From contig JAJEKV010000070.1 of NCBI GenBank assembly GCA_021234155.1, positions 7,119,889 to 7,183,888 on the forward strand: DNA of 64,000 nt, written 5' to 3'. The notes below the pieces were generated by a model. The model saw only the letters and a list, made by a program, of their open reading frames with translations, had not been told where the DNA came from and did not search any database. The translations under genes were made by a program, and so were the position numbers. Below, piece by piece: positions 24,920-36,417 of this stretch (position 1 is the first letter of the stretch; the number at the start of each line of letters is the position of its first letter). Origin of the DNA: Isoetes taiwanensis (taxonomy: Eukaryota; Streptophyta; Lycopodiopsida; Isoetales; Isoetaceae).

Positions 24920-26880
24920 TGAAATCATTGAAGCATGTCTGCGTACTATATGTGACATCGTAATGAATAGTGCTCTTAAGATATCTCAAAACACGCTTAG
25001 CATTATGCCAATGTTCTTTGCCAGGATTAGTCATAAATTGACCAAGGGTATTGGCAGCATAACTCATATCTGGTCTAGTTGCATTTGCAAGATACATAAG
25101 AGCTCCTACAAGACTTGCAAAAGGACACTTCTGCATTTCTAGTTGATTCTCATAAGTTACTGGATACTGTCTCTTCGACATTCTTGTTTTCGTGGAACCA
25201 ACCGGCAATGAGTAGGGTGCTCTTTAGCAGAAAGTAGCCCAAATTTCTCAAGATGTGTCTCAATGTACTTAGACTATGAGAGTTCAAGCAGACCTTTGTC
25301 TTTGTCTCGTTTGACCAGAATACCTAAACATGGGTGTATGTCCCCCATGTCAACCATCTCAAATGCAGAAGGTAGTCTCCTCTTGACTGCTTGCAAGTAT
25401 TCGAGGTTATTAGATACCAAGATAGTATCATCCACATAAAGCGCAATCACCACAAAGTGTTCTTGACTTCTCTTAAGATACACATTAGAATCTGGAGAAC
25501 TTGGTAGGAATCCATCAGAAATAAGATAAAAGTTCATTTTCACATATTAGGCTCTAGAGGCTTATCATAGACCATATAAAGCCCTTCGCAAGCGGCAAAT
25601 CAGTCTCTCATTATTACGTACTTCAAAACCTTCGGGTTGACTCATGTAGATTTCTTTACTAAGATTTCCATTGAGAAATGCAGTTTTGACATTCATTTGA
25701 TGTACAAACAAACCATATTGAGCGGAAAATGATAGCAATACTCTCAAACTAGTGCGACGAACAACAGGTGAGGAAGTTTCCTCATAGTCGATTCTGGCCA
25801 CTTGCAAGTATCCTTTCGCAACTAGTCGTGCTTTGAACTTATCAAATGAGCCATCTGCTTTGTACTTGGAGCAAAAAATCCATTTACATTTAAATGGCTT
25901 TCGTCCTTCAGGAATTTCAACAAGCTCCCAAGTACCTTTGTTGATAAGAGATTCAAACTCTGCTTCCATGGCCATGCTCCAATTCTCAGCTTGTGACGAA
26001 GACATAGCCCCTTTCACTGTAACTAGATCTACACTACTAGCTAAAGCAGCATGTATTCCAAGATCCATTTGTTGGGCTTCCATTGCCGTCGTATTGGAGT
26101 CTCACCATCAGGAACCCCAAGTTATACATCAAGTAGACCATCATGATCCTCATCAACACCATCATACAAATCAAACTCCTGTAAAAAATAATCTTTCACT
26201 TCAGGATTTACAAGCTCATTCCCAACGTGAGGATGTAAAGACCCATTATCCACATTAGGATTCATAGATTGAAGATGAGGAGGCCTATCTGCATCCACAT
26301 TAGGATTTAATTCGCTATCAAGTAGCTGAAAATCACGAAGAATAACGTTAGGGTCATGACGAGAATTAACCATGTTAGCCATAGTAGACTCATCAAAAAC
26401 TGTTTGGTTTTATTCCTAACCATAATTGCAAAGGAGCTACGTCTTTTATAGAAGAATTTACGGTTCAATTTTGTATATAAACAGCAGTAGCCACAGCTTC
26501 TGTCCAAAATGACACATCCAAACCAGCATCAATAAGCATACATCGAATAGCATTGGTTATCACGATTTTTATGCTCAGCAACACCATTTTGCTGAGGGGA
26601 ATAAGGAATGGTATGCTCACGAGCTATACCGTGCTCTTCACAAAAACACTTGAATTGAGCAGAAGTAAATTCTCCACCATTATCAGTACATAATCTCTGG
26701 ATCACTTTGCCAGTCTAAGTCTCCACCATACTTTTAAACACTTGGAATTTGGTGAAGACTTGGGACTTCGTAGAGATGAAATACACAAAAGCTCTACGGG
26801 AAAAATCATCCACAAATAAGATGAAATATCGTGCACCACGTCTAGCTAGAAATTCAAGCAATCTACCCTGCTAACCATAT
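24920..26880 (-). mobile_element. Ty1/Copia pol remnant (integrase to RNase H), no LTRs
   Basis: Read on the minus strand from 26880: integrase (YFILFVDDFSRRAFVYF, then RLCTDNGGEFTS and PYSPQQNGVAEHKN at about 26830-26570), then WTEAVATAVYIQN near 26500, a spacer, then reverse transcriptase (NKGTWELVEIPEGRKPFKC, KARLVAKGYLQ, QMNVKTAFLNG at 25950-25660; the YVDD catalytic box near 25430) and the start of the RNase H region (SLVGALMYLANATRPDMSYA near 25090). Stops and frameshifts near 26480, 26110, 25550 and 25270 break it into at least five frames. It is cut at about 24920 before the RNase H core and at 26880 by element 1. Gag, protease and LTRs are missing, so it is dead. Confidence 0.92.
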
Positions 26881-26884
26881 ATCA

Positions 26885-27608
26885 TATGAAGTTGGAGTAT
26901 GCCAGAGTAGGCCTGAATGCTTTAAGGTCAGCAAAAACTGGATTTCATGGTGAAGAGTACAAGTGTTGTTGTGAGGTTTGTGGACTTGGTAAGAAGTGTC
27001 TGGCCAGCCAACATGCATATGACTCAAGCAGCGAGCTCTGGAGAGCTGTGGTTTGCAACAAGAGCGAGGGTGGCTCATAGAGGTTTAAGTTGTTTCTGTG
27101 GTAACTGTTTGAAGGAAAACTGGTCATGTTGTGTGAATAGGCACAGGTTGAAGAATTGAAAGTATGTGACACTGAAACCTATGAAGTCTACTGGCGAAAC
27201 ACTTGATGACGAAATTGACGAGGCATTTTTTGAAGGTGATGGGGAATGGCTTAGTAGAAACATAGAGGAAGGTGACAACTTGCAGTTGTAGCCGAGGAGG
27301 GCAATCAAGAGAATGCAGACTTCTATGTGGTGAAGTGTGTTAAGCCGAGGCATATTCTTGACAAAATTGTACATGACAGTTGGGGTCAAACTTTTAATGT
27401 CGATGAACATGTGTTGGCTGGTTTATACTATGCTATCTAACCCCATGGTAGTTGGGAGCTGCTTCAAAACAAAGGTGTTACTTATCAATACAGTCATCAT
27501 GTCACAGCAATCAAGTTTGAGATGAATCAAATTCCCGACACCAATAAGTTTTCCCTTGAGGAGGCTACCCATCAGATGATCCATGACAGTCTACCATATG
27601 AATGTTGA
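26885..27608 (+). pseudogene. Transposase C-terminal fragment (element 1)
   Basis: No single frame is open, but joined frames give a coherent protein: GLSCFCGNCLKENWSCCVN (27082-27140), an acidic segment (DDEIDEAFFEGDGEW), then KPRHILDKIVHDSWGQTF and HHVTAIKFEMNQIPDTNKF, ending in a stop near 27608. The same blocks occur in order in element 2 (CLSCFCPFCF; EDSWG; SHLIRQVKFDMESLG), so this is the C-terminal third of that transposase. The catalytic part is missing, cut off by the Copia remnant at 26880. At least two stops (near 27160 and 27290) and a frameshift disrupt it. Confidence 0.68.
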
Positions 27609-27769
27609 AAATGGTTTCACCTAGTTGTTTCATCATTTCAGCATTTATCTTAAAATTTGAAGACCTTTATCTTAAATTTTGATGTTGTATTAGATACATT
27701 ACTTGGAATCAATACTCAAGATTACAAAAAGTAAGGCATATATATTACAAAAGATGTACAATAGTGTTT

Positions 27770-28804
27770 TCAGGTGTCTTTGGAGTTTTCAGAGTGGTTA
27801 GAGTCTTCAGGATTGGTGCCCAGCAATTGCCTTTGTACCTCTTCTAGAGCATTGAGGACATAATAGGCCAAGACAAGATAGTTGTTGAGACAGTAATCCA
27901 GCACATCAATTATCTCCTTCTGTAACCATGCATCAGTGATGTCTAACTGTGAGATTGTTTCTTCAACTGTATGGGAAGACAAGTAATCTAATGCTGGACA
28001 CACAAACTTCTGCAAAAAATTGTCCTCTTCCTGCCCCTTGAAAGGCATAACAGGAACGGTTGTGTGTGGAGGGTTCATCTACCAAGAAAATCATACCATG
28101 ATATTTAGAAAAATCATCAAGTACAACCTTCAACTCTTGGAAAAAAAGTTGCTTTGTTGTATTGGTTGGACACTGCTCTTGACCATATATCTTTAAGAAT
28201 TTGGTCCGCAATTCTGGGAACAATGCATCCACCATATCCCTTGTATTCCGAAGTAGAGAAGCACTCCAGATCACAATATCAAATCTCTGTAGTGCCCACT
28301 CCACAAACTCATGATACTTTGGTTTGCAAATGAGGTACTTGTTTGCAGTTTCTTTTACAGCATGGTTCGTATGAGGTGGAGGCAAGATTTTTTGGCCCAT
28401 TCTCCTTTGTTGTATCTGTGCCAGTACACCATTTATGTCCAGCATCATCAACTTCCGTCTGGGTTCCCATGCCTCAACGTTTGCACACACTGTTGAGGTG
28501 TGCTGGATTATGCTAGACTGTGCTGCGAGCTGTGCTGGACTCTGCAGTACTGTGCTGGACTGTGTTGCCGAGATGTGCTGGACTTTGCTGAGATCTGCTA
28601 GATTCTGCTTTAGCTTTGCTACCCAATGATAGAGAGTGATGATAGCCACAGTCAGATACATCTGTATTAGTATCTCCCTGCCCCCAATGTATTGGTGTTT
28701 CCTGGCTATCAGTATTGTAGTGGCCTTCCGTGCGTCATCCTCCCTTTCATCATTAACAACCTGCCATGTTCTCCTGCAAGCAAGTGTGGTGCTCCAATTA
28801 CCAA
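27770..28804 (-). pseudogene. FCP1/NLI-type HAD phosphatase domain (element 1 accessory)
   Basis: A HAD-fold phosphatase of the FCP1/SCP type, which in eukaryotes acts on phosphoserine proteins such as the RNA polymerase II tail; here the substrate is unknown. Read on the minus strand from a probable splice acceptor at 28805 (TTGTATTTCAG), the open frame gives a ~50-residue leader, a low-complexity Ser/Gln segment made by GCTGGACT repeats, then motif I LMMLDINGVL (near 28440), motif II DIVIWSAS (near 28280) and motif IV MIFLVD (near 28090). A one-base-type frameshift at about 28075 moves the rest (NPPHTTVPVMPFKG to the stop at 27770) into another frame. Motif I has Asn where FCP1 has the second Asp, as in plant LDxNG-type members. 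A possible upstream exon (28956-28866) adds an acidic SESDEEDN segment. Confidence 0.72.
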
Positions 28805-29258
28805 CTGAAATACAAGGTGAAATAGAACAGGAAAATAATCTTAAACACTAAATCCTGGATGGCACCTTTTGTATGTTAGAGGTTGTGCTGACACTCCATT
28901 AGTGGCATTGTCCTCTTCATCGGATTCACTAAGTAACCCTTGGATGCCTTCTTTTTCTGCAGACAAGTTTTTCCTCAAGACTAAGTTGAATGAAATAACC
29001 AAACAAAATTTATACATTCATGGTGGAAGAAAATAGGGATGAAATATATTAATTGTTTAAACAAAAACCTTTTGGCTGATGGTTTAGGGTTGTCTTGAGC
29101 AATTAAAGTTTGCCTGCCTGAAATACATATGGCAAAATTACATTAGCCTCTTCTTTTTTTTTTTCCAAATCCTACTTCTATAGGGACGTCTTTATCAAGA
29201 TCAACTTCTGACCCACCCTCACTCTCTTCTTCCACAACCTTCCTAGTCCTTGACCTTG

Positions 29259-29540
29259 TCAAGATGTTGACCTTGGAAACGACTTTAAGATATCTTCGCC
29301 ATCGTTTTCCTTCCCTGCAGTAACTATGTTAGAGGAGGCCTTTCTAGAGGCAGCTGTAGAATTTGGAACTACAACATAATTGGCAGCATCATCAGTACTA
29401 CTTGAATCTCCCTTAGGTTCTGCATGGGTTGATGTCTTCAGCACTGTGCTGTCAGGTGCTGCAATGTGCTGTAGATTGCTGATAACTTGCTGTCCAATGT
29501 CTACAGGATCTTCTACTATTACCAATTCAAATTGAGATCC
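29259..29540 (-). CDS. Probable exon of the element 1 accessory gene with SUMO-interacting-like motif
   Basis: On the minus strand a good acceptor (CCTATTTTCAG, about 29540) opens a frame of ~88 residues containing FELVIVEDPVD, a hydrophobic-acidic pattern like SUMO-interacting motifs, followed by a Ser/Thr/Asp-rich disordered segment. A donor (CCAAG|GTCAAC) lies near 29271. It lies between the RING segment and the HAD segment, which suggests one multi-exon gene. No catalytic domain is seen. The exon borders are inferred. Confidence 0.4.
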   Translation of the reverse strand, partial: GSQFELVIVEDPVDIGQQVISNLQHIAAPDSTVLKTSTHAEPKGDSSSTDDAANYVVVPNSTAASRKASSNIVTAGKENDGEDILKSFPRSTS

Positions 29541-31708
29541 TGAAAATAGGCATGTACTTTTTTTTCCATGTCTTGGCTATGGAGTTTGAACCCTTGTAGA
29601 CTTGTGCTTTGCTGATCCCGGGGTCCTTTTACTTCTTGGTGTATTAACTTGTTTCCTTTTCCTGTTGCTATCAGGAGTTGTGGCTACATGTTCATCAACA
29701 TCAATTATCTCATTCCCAGTTTTGTGAGATGCTCCAGCATATAACACTTCCTACTTTACTGTTCCCTGCTTCCTCAATTCTTGCACTAACCCTATAGGAA
29801 TAGTCCTTGAACACTCGAGGTAGCATGCTTTTTCCATGAGCAAACTGAGGCAGCTCACATGATAATGATGTCCACATTTCATCTGCACGCTGGGGGTATA
29901 ATCATCCTGGAATGCAAGACCACATGTGGAGCATCTCTTCTCATCTCCAATTGGCAATCTGACCTGAATGGTATTGGAGTGATGCTGACCAGCTGATCAT
30001 TTCTCTTGGTCATTTCCCTCAGCCTGGTGACATTCTGTAAGCGCTGCTGGGCTTTTGCAAGGAGGGACTCGTTATTGGCAATCTCAACAGTTAGAGCAGC
30101 CACCTGTTGTACCATGGTTTTATCTATTGGCCCACCCCCCATTTCAAGGAGGGACTTCAACATATACTCTGCCATATCTTTCTCCCTCTCCAAATTCTGA
30201 ATCTTGACAGAGGCACCTGCATTAGGATCTGAGAGGGCTTGAAGACATGCAAGATTATCCTTTATGGTCTGCAACTTCTGTTGTGCAGCCGAAAAGAAGG
30301 TGCCCTTAGCCTGAGATTGTGTAACACAAGGCCCCCAAAATTGAATCAGTATGATTTTTTTCTAATGATTTCCTAATGAAAATCAACTCTTAAAATCGAT
30401 ATTGATTTGTGGGCCAAAAACTTTACAAACCATGTCTAGTTATATAGTATAGCTCATCAGTACAGTCTCGAGATATGATAAATAAACGATGTTTTTATTA
30501 AGGTAGTGAAACATGATAATTATAGTTGACTTCTTTGACAGTCTAAAATATATGATATGTTCTAGTAGTTAATTCGTCAAGTTAAGTAGAATAGTATCTG
30601 ATCAGGTCTATCTTCCTAGTTTATTGATTTGGTAATTTTAAGTGCATAATGTGTATCTTCCATTGTTTATTGACGTGGTAATTTGAAGTGCATATATTAT
30701 AGTGATTTAAAGTGATTATTAATCATGACACCATAGCAAGGTAAATGTACTTGGTTTAAGTTTGCTAGTACCACCCCCTTTTTTTTCCAGAAGCTAAATG
30801 GTTAACAAGTACTCTTCTACAACCTGATTTTCAATACATGGTATCCAATACCGTCAATGCTATTGTAGGGGATTTTGTAAATGCAATAGAAACATGAACA
30901 TATGAACATGTAGGAGTTGAACTCACAATATTACCATGTGTTTTATGGTAAGTCATATTAGCTATATATATAGTATAAGTCATATTAGCTAGTATGTTTT
31001 TTGAAAATAAAAAAAAAAAGCCAGATTACTGCATTACCTAGTGTAGTGCAAACATAAAATGGAGCGTTAAGTAATGTGATACTTACATGAATGATGGAAA
31101 AATAGTCATTCAAGCACTCCACGCTTGATAATAATAATAACAGATAAGCCTAGAAAAAGGTAAGTCAGAATCACATACAAGATAATTTAAACTGTTAAAG
31201 ACAATTAATACCTCCAGCAGACTAAGAATTGAAGTCTGGGTACTATTTTGTCACATTCTAAAATCTCAAATACAAATAGATAAGTAGCAAGAACCATCCA
31301 ACAAATAATGAAGAACCAGAATCCAAGCTTCAAATGTTATGGAACAAACCAGAAGCTCAACAACAAGAAACAAAAAAGATAATGCAAGATCCGAAAACCG
31401 AGTACTTATTTTGAAGAGCTTGTCCAGACTGCAAGGACCTAGCATCAAGCTTGCCAACCTCTGAGCATAGATGAATAGAATAGAATAGAATAGATTTTTT
31501 AACGTCCACGGAGACCAATAGGTCATGGGACCCATACAATGGGTTAGTACAATCATTACTACTACGATTAAAAAACCCCTGCCTCGAAAGATTTTCAAGG
31601 GAAAAACCTTTGCAGTAATGATGATACTAGACAACTGGAGATAATGACTACTGAGGGCTCAGTAATTGCAGACGTTTATCTAGAACCTCAAGTATGTATA
31701 ATGCCAAG

Positions 31709-32200
31709 TCATGCACACTGTGCTCTAAGAAGTTGTTGAAGCGTGGAATGGAATGCTAAGGTCAAAAAATGATTCCGGACTATCTCAAAAGCAGGGCAAC
31801 TCAGAAGAGTATGGCTTTCATCTTCAATAACCTGTAACTGGCAACAGGCGCATGGTCTCGCTTCTCGCGGCAATTGCGGCCGCTCCCATCTACCTGTCTC
31901 AATCCGTAGCCTGTGGGACCCCGTGCGAATTGATGCAATAGCTACAAGCTTGTTCCTGGACAATGAAGCAAGCAAATAAGCTTGGGGCCCTGGTGCCAAG
32001 GTGGGATTTATGTGTGCATGATAATGACCAGTTTTCACTTGGGCCAAAGTAACTGCGTCCCATATCTTTTGAGAAAAACGACCATTGAGATATTGTTGCA
32101 AAAGCTCAGGATCAGAACTGGCAAGCATCAGGCAGTGCTCTGGTTGCATAGCCCAACGGGCAAACCATGTCGTGCAATGCTCTTTCCAACATCGTTTCAA
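31709..32200 (-). mobile_element. LINE ORF2 C-terminal fragment (zinc-knuckle region)
   Basis: The minus-strand frame includes LRIETGRWERPQLPREARPC, then CCQLQVIEDESHTLLSC, which fits the C-x(n)-C-x-DExH-x(n)-C region near the C-terminus of non-LTR retrotransposon ORF2 proteins. No reverse transcriptase core is present. CCACGG(A/C)GACCAA phrases at about 31505 and 32611 suggest related fragments on both sides. Confidence 0.6.
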
Positions 32201-33945
32201 ATGCTGAGGAGATTCTGATTAGATTTATGTGTTTTAATTAATTGGATTGTATACATCTTAGCAACCTAATGGTAAGTGTGAAATGGACTTGATTCCTTCA
32301 TGATCACCATGGGTCATTGTCTTATGTCCAATTCACCCTATGCAAAACTTAATAAATAGATTCTAGCACTTTCTTGAAGCCAAACCTAACTTAAAACATA
32401 CATTCGATATCTCATAATACATTAGACATAAAGAAATGTCTACTCAAGCCATTCAAAGTTCAAAGAGACAACGATATATACCATACCTAATCAACCTTAG
32501 TAAGTGAAAACGTTGCCCACATGGGGATGCAATTACATATAGGGGGGGTATGGCCTTTGCATTCCAAGGGTGGAAAAACCCCCTTTTTAGATCGATAGGG
32601 TTCTTAATCCCCACGGCGACCAAATTGGCCATGGGCCCCTCCTTTCTATAAAATGTGTGCTAAGTCAATGCTTAAAAACACCCCTAATCCCTAAGTCTAA
32701 ACAAACCCCCACTACTGAGCCCTCATGGGTTATACGTCGACCAAATGTGATTCCCATGAGATGTTGCCTGCCTCTTCTTCCTTCCATTTTCTACATTTAT
32801 AATAGCAATCTATATAGCACTCCAACATCTAACATAATGCAGTATTGCAAAATCTCAAGCTAAAGCCTCGCAATGATGAGTATCTATCACTAGCTTTATA
32901 TTACATATGACATAATCAGTGTCCCATACTGCAAAAGGTAAGCTGAAGAATAGGCTCATGGGCACTATAGAAATATACAAGGATATTGTGAAGATACTAA
33001 TTTCTTACTTGGCAGCATGCTTTTGTTCAATATAGTAAAGGTTGGCTACTTTCATTGCATGCTAGTACAATATGCACCATATCTTTAGTTCTCACCACAC
33101 CAAATATGCAAGGAATAACCTAAGCCATACTTAATAAATACTTTCAACAATCCCAAATCCTCGTTCGAATGAAGTATGTGCATACTCCGTGGATGTAAAT
33201 TGTATACCGTAAAGAATACACCAGCAAATTTAGTACAATTATACACTTGATCCGACCCAAAAGCATGACGTGAAAATACTATTTATCTATTTCTATTGGT
33301 TGAAAACAAGAAAAAAAGTAGTTCATGAAATACATTATGCAACCAGTCCATGCATAAATTTGTGAATGTATTTAAGAACCATGTTTCGAAATTAAGTACA
33401 GTGGAATTACTAGTTAATATTATACCTTATGCTCAAAGTCAATCACCGTAAGCTTGTAATAGAACCATCACCGTAAACTAACATAATAAACTATTTTTAA
33501 GAAGCAAAGTAAACAACTTATGCCAAAAACCATCACACGCCACAAAATCAAACATGATTTTTGAACTAACTAGGAGAGCATTAGAACTATGTTAAGAAAA
33601 CGTATACGGTAATAATATTAGCATGTGAAATCGTCCTAATGAATAATAGTGATAATGTATGCTAAAAAACCACCCCCAAAATTAGTGATAATTTCTAGAA
33701 GCTAATTCATCTTCTTTCCTTGCTAGCAGGAGGCATAAGTTATATGACAAGGTTTGTTCAAGAGACGGGTGATATTTTCTTCCTATTGATGCTGAGCAAT
33801 CACTCTTTTCTTGTAAGTACCAAGGATGCAGAATTTAATCCTGACAATGCGGCATTGATTGCTAGGGGGCATGATACACTGGGAGGTATGGGACTCTTTG
33901 GTATGTCAGTTCTCTACAATTTATGTTAGCTAGGGATTTAAAATG

Positions 33946-34335
33946 TTTCAAGTACTGCTATGCTTGAACATTTTTTAGATGGGTGCTGATACCCAATCAT
34001 ATGCTCAAGTACTGATATGCTTGAAGCACTTTAGGCCAGGTTCTGATGCATGTGTCAAACTCAAGTACTAATAAGCTTGAGGGCAGCTGGAGGACTGCTA
34101 TACTTCAGCATGCTGGCTGTTATCCTTTGCTTACAAGTTCTAAAATGGTGGCATAAGTTTTCGAGAAAAGGATTTGTTATCTGTTAATTGTACTTTCTCA
34201 TCAGTTGCTGATGTAGGAGGCTTCTTGAGCATATTATTTATCAGGCCAACAGGGCTTTACTGTGCTTATTCTTCCTATCTGATCTTTCGGAGATCAAATG
34301 TTGTAACATCTTTTATATTAATAGAAAACCACCTT

Positions 34336-34366
<31 letters not shown>
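33946..34366 (+). mobile_element. 3' end of a retroposon with poly(A) tail
   Basis: A short direct repeat (TCAAGTACTG.TATGCTTGA, about three times at 33946-34085) is followed by a segment ending TTAATAGAAAACCACC...CTC and a run of 23-24 A at 34342-34366. This matches the tail pattern at 21277. The ORF just upstream (33720-33929, +) is protein-like (ALIARGHDTLGGMGLFGMSV), but I do not recognise it. Confidence 0.5.
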
Positions 34367-35650
34367 TTCTAGAAACTATGACCAAACCAATATTGATTAT
34401 GCAAAAAACATGGCATACGATAGTTTTTGCTTACATTATAAGTATTTCACATAGAAAACTATGAATATAGTGGTTTTCATAGTGCTTATCAATGCAAGTT
34501 AATAGTTGGGGGCCTTGTGTAACTAGTTCCTTCTTGGACACTAGATCACTCTGTTGCACTTTTAGGGCATCCTGCACACCTTGGATCATGCTTTTCAGGT
34601 GGGCAATGTTTTTCCCATAAGCTGAAAACACTGCTGGGCATATTGCATTACTCCTGAAGGACAACCTCCATTCTAATTTTACACCAGTGCCTGCTGAGAC
34701 TGGCCTTTCTGCTATGCTTTCAGGTGTTGTTGTCTGCTGAGATTTGCTGGGCTCTGCTATGCTCACAGGGCTGCTGGTGCTGGGTTCACTCTTAACCTTG
34801 CTCGAATAGGCCCTACTTTTTGCTGCCACTGCTGCCCAGTTAACCTTGAAATTTTCTGGATCCTGCTTGGCCCTCTGGCAGTTGTTGTATGCAAATATAT
34901 AGGAAACCGTTTTCCTTACTTTTCTATTCTTCAACCCTTCTGGGTATATCATGCTGAGCAATTCAATTAAAGCTTCTTCATGCTCTGGCCTTACCTTGTC
35001 AATTAAAGTTTTGTTGGGAATGACACCATTGATATCCCAAACCTCATTATACTCTGCAGCAGAAATGAAATCCGTTCGAAATTGAGAAGGATGTACGCCA
35101 TCGTTTGGTAGACCCGCATAAGTATGAAAGTCCTTATCTGTTCGGCAATCAGCCAGGTCCGGTCTCAGGGGCACGTTCCTTATGGGCTGGAAGAAAGCAA
35201 GATAAACAAATTAACAGGGCACACTAAGCCCATATCAAAATTGGCAGTGCATTTTGCTTACCCTGCGCATGGCATCCGTTAGAGTTACTGGTTGAGCCTG
35301 CGGATTAACAACCTTCTTCACCATAGTCGTTTGATTCTTGGAATGCTAGACCTCTGAGTGTGGAAATTCTCGAGTTTTCTCCGCGGGCTTTTTGGCCGGA
35401 GTAGCAAAAATTGGGGACAGACGGTTGCAATTTACAAATTCAAAACTTCGTTTCCCTTGGGGTCATATTCATTATGGTGGGTGGTAAACAGGTGATGATT
35501 AGAACGGTTACGGTCTATATGAAGTGACGGGCGTTAAATAGGTTAGACTATCATTGGTGAAGGGTGGAAAAAAATAGTCTGAAGGGTGCTGGTGCTGGGT
35601 GCTGGTCTGCTTTATTTGATACCCACCAGCATACTTTTTCCCCCAATTCA

Positions 35651-36417
35651 ATCAAGGGGATTATGAATCATGAGAGATTGCACGGCTTGGCACAACTTGT
35701 AAAGAAGCATTTTCATCTTTCCATATTCAAGCCCTAGTTCAAGGAAATACTTGGCTTATGGAGAAGGTTTAAGCATCACAATCTTCAATCTGCCACAACT
35801 TATACAGAGCCGATGAGTTTAAAGACATCACTAAGCATTAAGTAAAGAAGATTTTGTGCATACCTCTGATGCTGGTATCCAAGAGCTTGACAGATAAGCG
35901 CCTTTCACCTTACAGGTAGTTTGGCGATGGTGTTGTCCCAACTCCACTCCGCAAAGAAAAACCTTTTTTTGCTGAGCTTTTGGCATCAAATGGTAAAAAA
36001 CAACCATTCTTTTTACTTCTTTGCACATTAAGGCAAATGAGTGCATCCTTTTTAGATTCTGGTGGCCAAAACGCATGAACTCGACCCATTTTTGAAGCTT
36101 TTCTGTTTGCAAGACTCACCTCTAGTTTTAGGAAACCCAAGTAATGGGCAGTTAGAGAAGACCAGTAATGTAAAAAACAGAGAAGGAAATGGGCTTAGTT
36201 GCTACAAAAGCTGAAGAGCCCAAATAGCAAAATAACGAATATCAAAATTGGTTGTATAGTTTGGGCTTGGGTTGGTCGGAAGCTATGCCAATAACTTCAG
36301 CAGCTGGGTATTCCCTTTATCTGGCTATCGGAACCCAACTGCTTTGGACATGGCACCCAATCCTTCTCTGCTAGACTTCCACATTCTCTTGCAGGTCGAT
36401 GCTCCAGCAAAGGCCCC
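35651..36417. other. No recognisable gene
   Basis: Overlapping frames of 76-93 codons on the minus strand near 35830-36140 have no family signature. Nothing else is seen. Confidence 0.4.

Larger units (their letters stand above)
30325..34519. mobile_element. Nested 4,195-bp DNA transposon with 14-bp TIRs and TAA target duplication
   Basis: Perfect inverted termini CACAAGGCCCCCAA (30325-30338) and its complement (34506-34519), flanked on both sides by TAA (30322-30324, 34520-34522). A 3-bp TWA duplication fits PIF/Harbinger; a CAC start with a 3-bp duplication also fits CACTA, so the superfamily is open. No transposase is seen, so it is non-autonomous. It carries a LINE C-terminal fragment (31709-32200, minus) and a LINE/SINE-like poly(A) tail (34366), probably later insertions. 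It lies inside the coding sequence of the element 1 accessory gene. Confidence 0.85.
29577..35324 (-). pseudogene. Accessory protein: helical N-domain, coiled coil, RING finger, basic tail (element 1)
   Basis: Likely a nuclear ubiquitin-ligase-like accessory protein; this role is inferred. Exon 1 is 35324-35262 (starts MVKKVVNPQ). A 75-nt intron (GTAAGC donor, TTTCTTCCAG acceptor) leads in phase to exon 2 at 35186, which runs to 34520. There a 4,195-bp transposon interrupts the frame, which resumes at 30324. The N-domain (YPEGLKNRKVRK, FKVNWAA) matches the element 2 protein at 60746-60156. Then come a Ser/Thr linker, a long coiled coil (to about 29990) and a RING-type zinc site: CSTCGLAF, then KCGHHYHVSC (29930-29840). 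A one-base shift near 29965 and an in-frame TAG at 29753 break the gene; beyond the TAG the same frame continues with NEIIDVDEH (another SUMO-motif-like stretch) and a Lys/Arg-rich tail to the stop at 29577. Confidence 0.66.
26881..35650. mobile_element. Element 1: truncated large DNA transposon with accessory RING/HAD module
   Basis: Left end lost at the Copia junction (26880). The right end is taken at about 35650, where TACTTTTTCCCCCAATT resembles the element 2 terminus (TTTTTTGTACCCCAATAT). Contents: plus-strand transposase C-terminus (26885-27608) and a minus-strand accessory module (35324 to 27770), the same convergent layout as element 2. A 4,195-bp transposon is nested at 30325-34519. 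Stops and frameshifts show it is inactive. The family assignment comes from protein similarity between the two elements (C-terminal transposase block, N-terminal accessory domain, HAD domain), not from DNA identity. Confidence 0.7.

Noticed and set aside
24457-25208. Phe/Ser/Pro-rich and Lys/Arg/Glu-rich ORFs of 160-171 codons
   Set aside because: Produced by the polypyrimidine tract; only the part beyond 24920 on the minus strand is real Copia sequence.
31266-31634. Hydrophobic minus-strand ORF that could be a membrane protein
   Set aside because: Lies in the non-coding part of the nested transposon; hydrophobicity follows from T-rich sequence.
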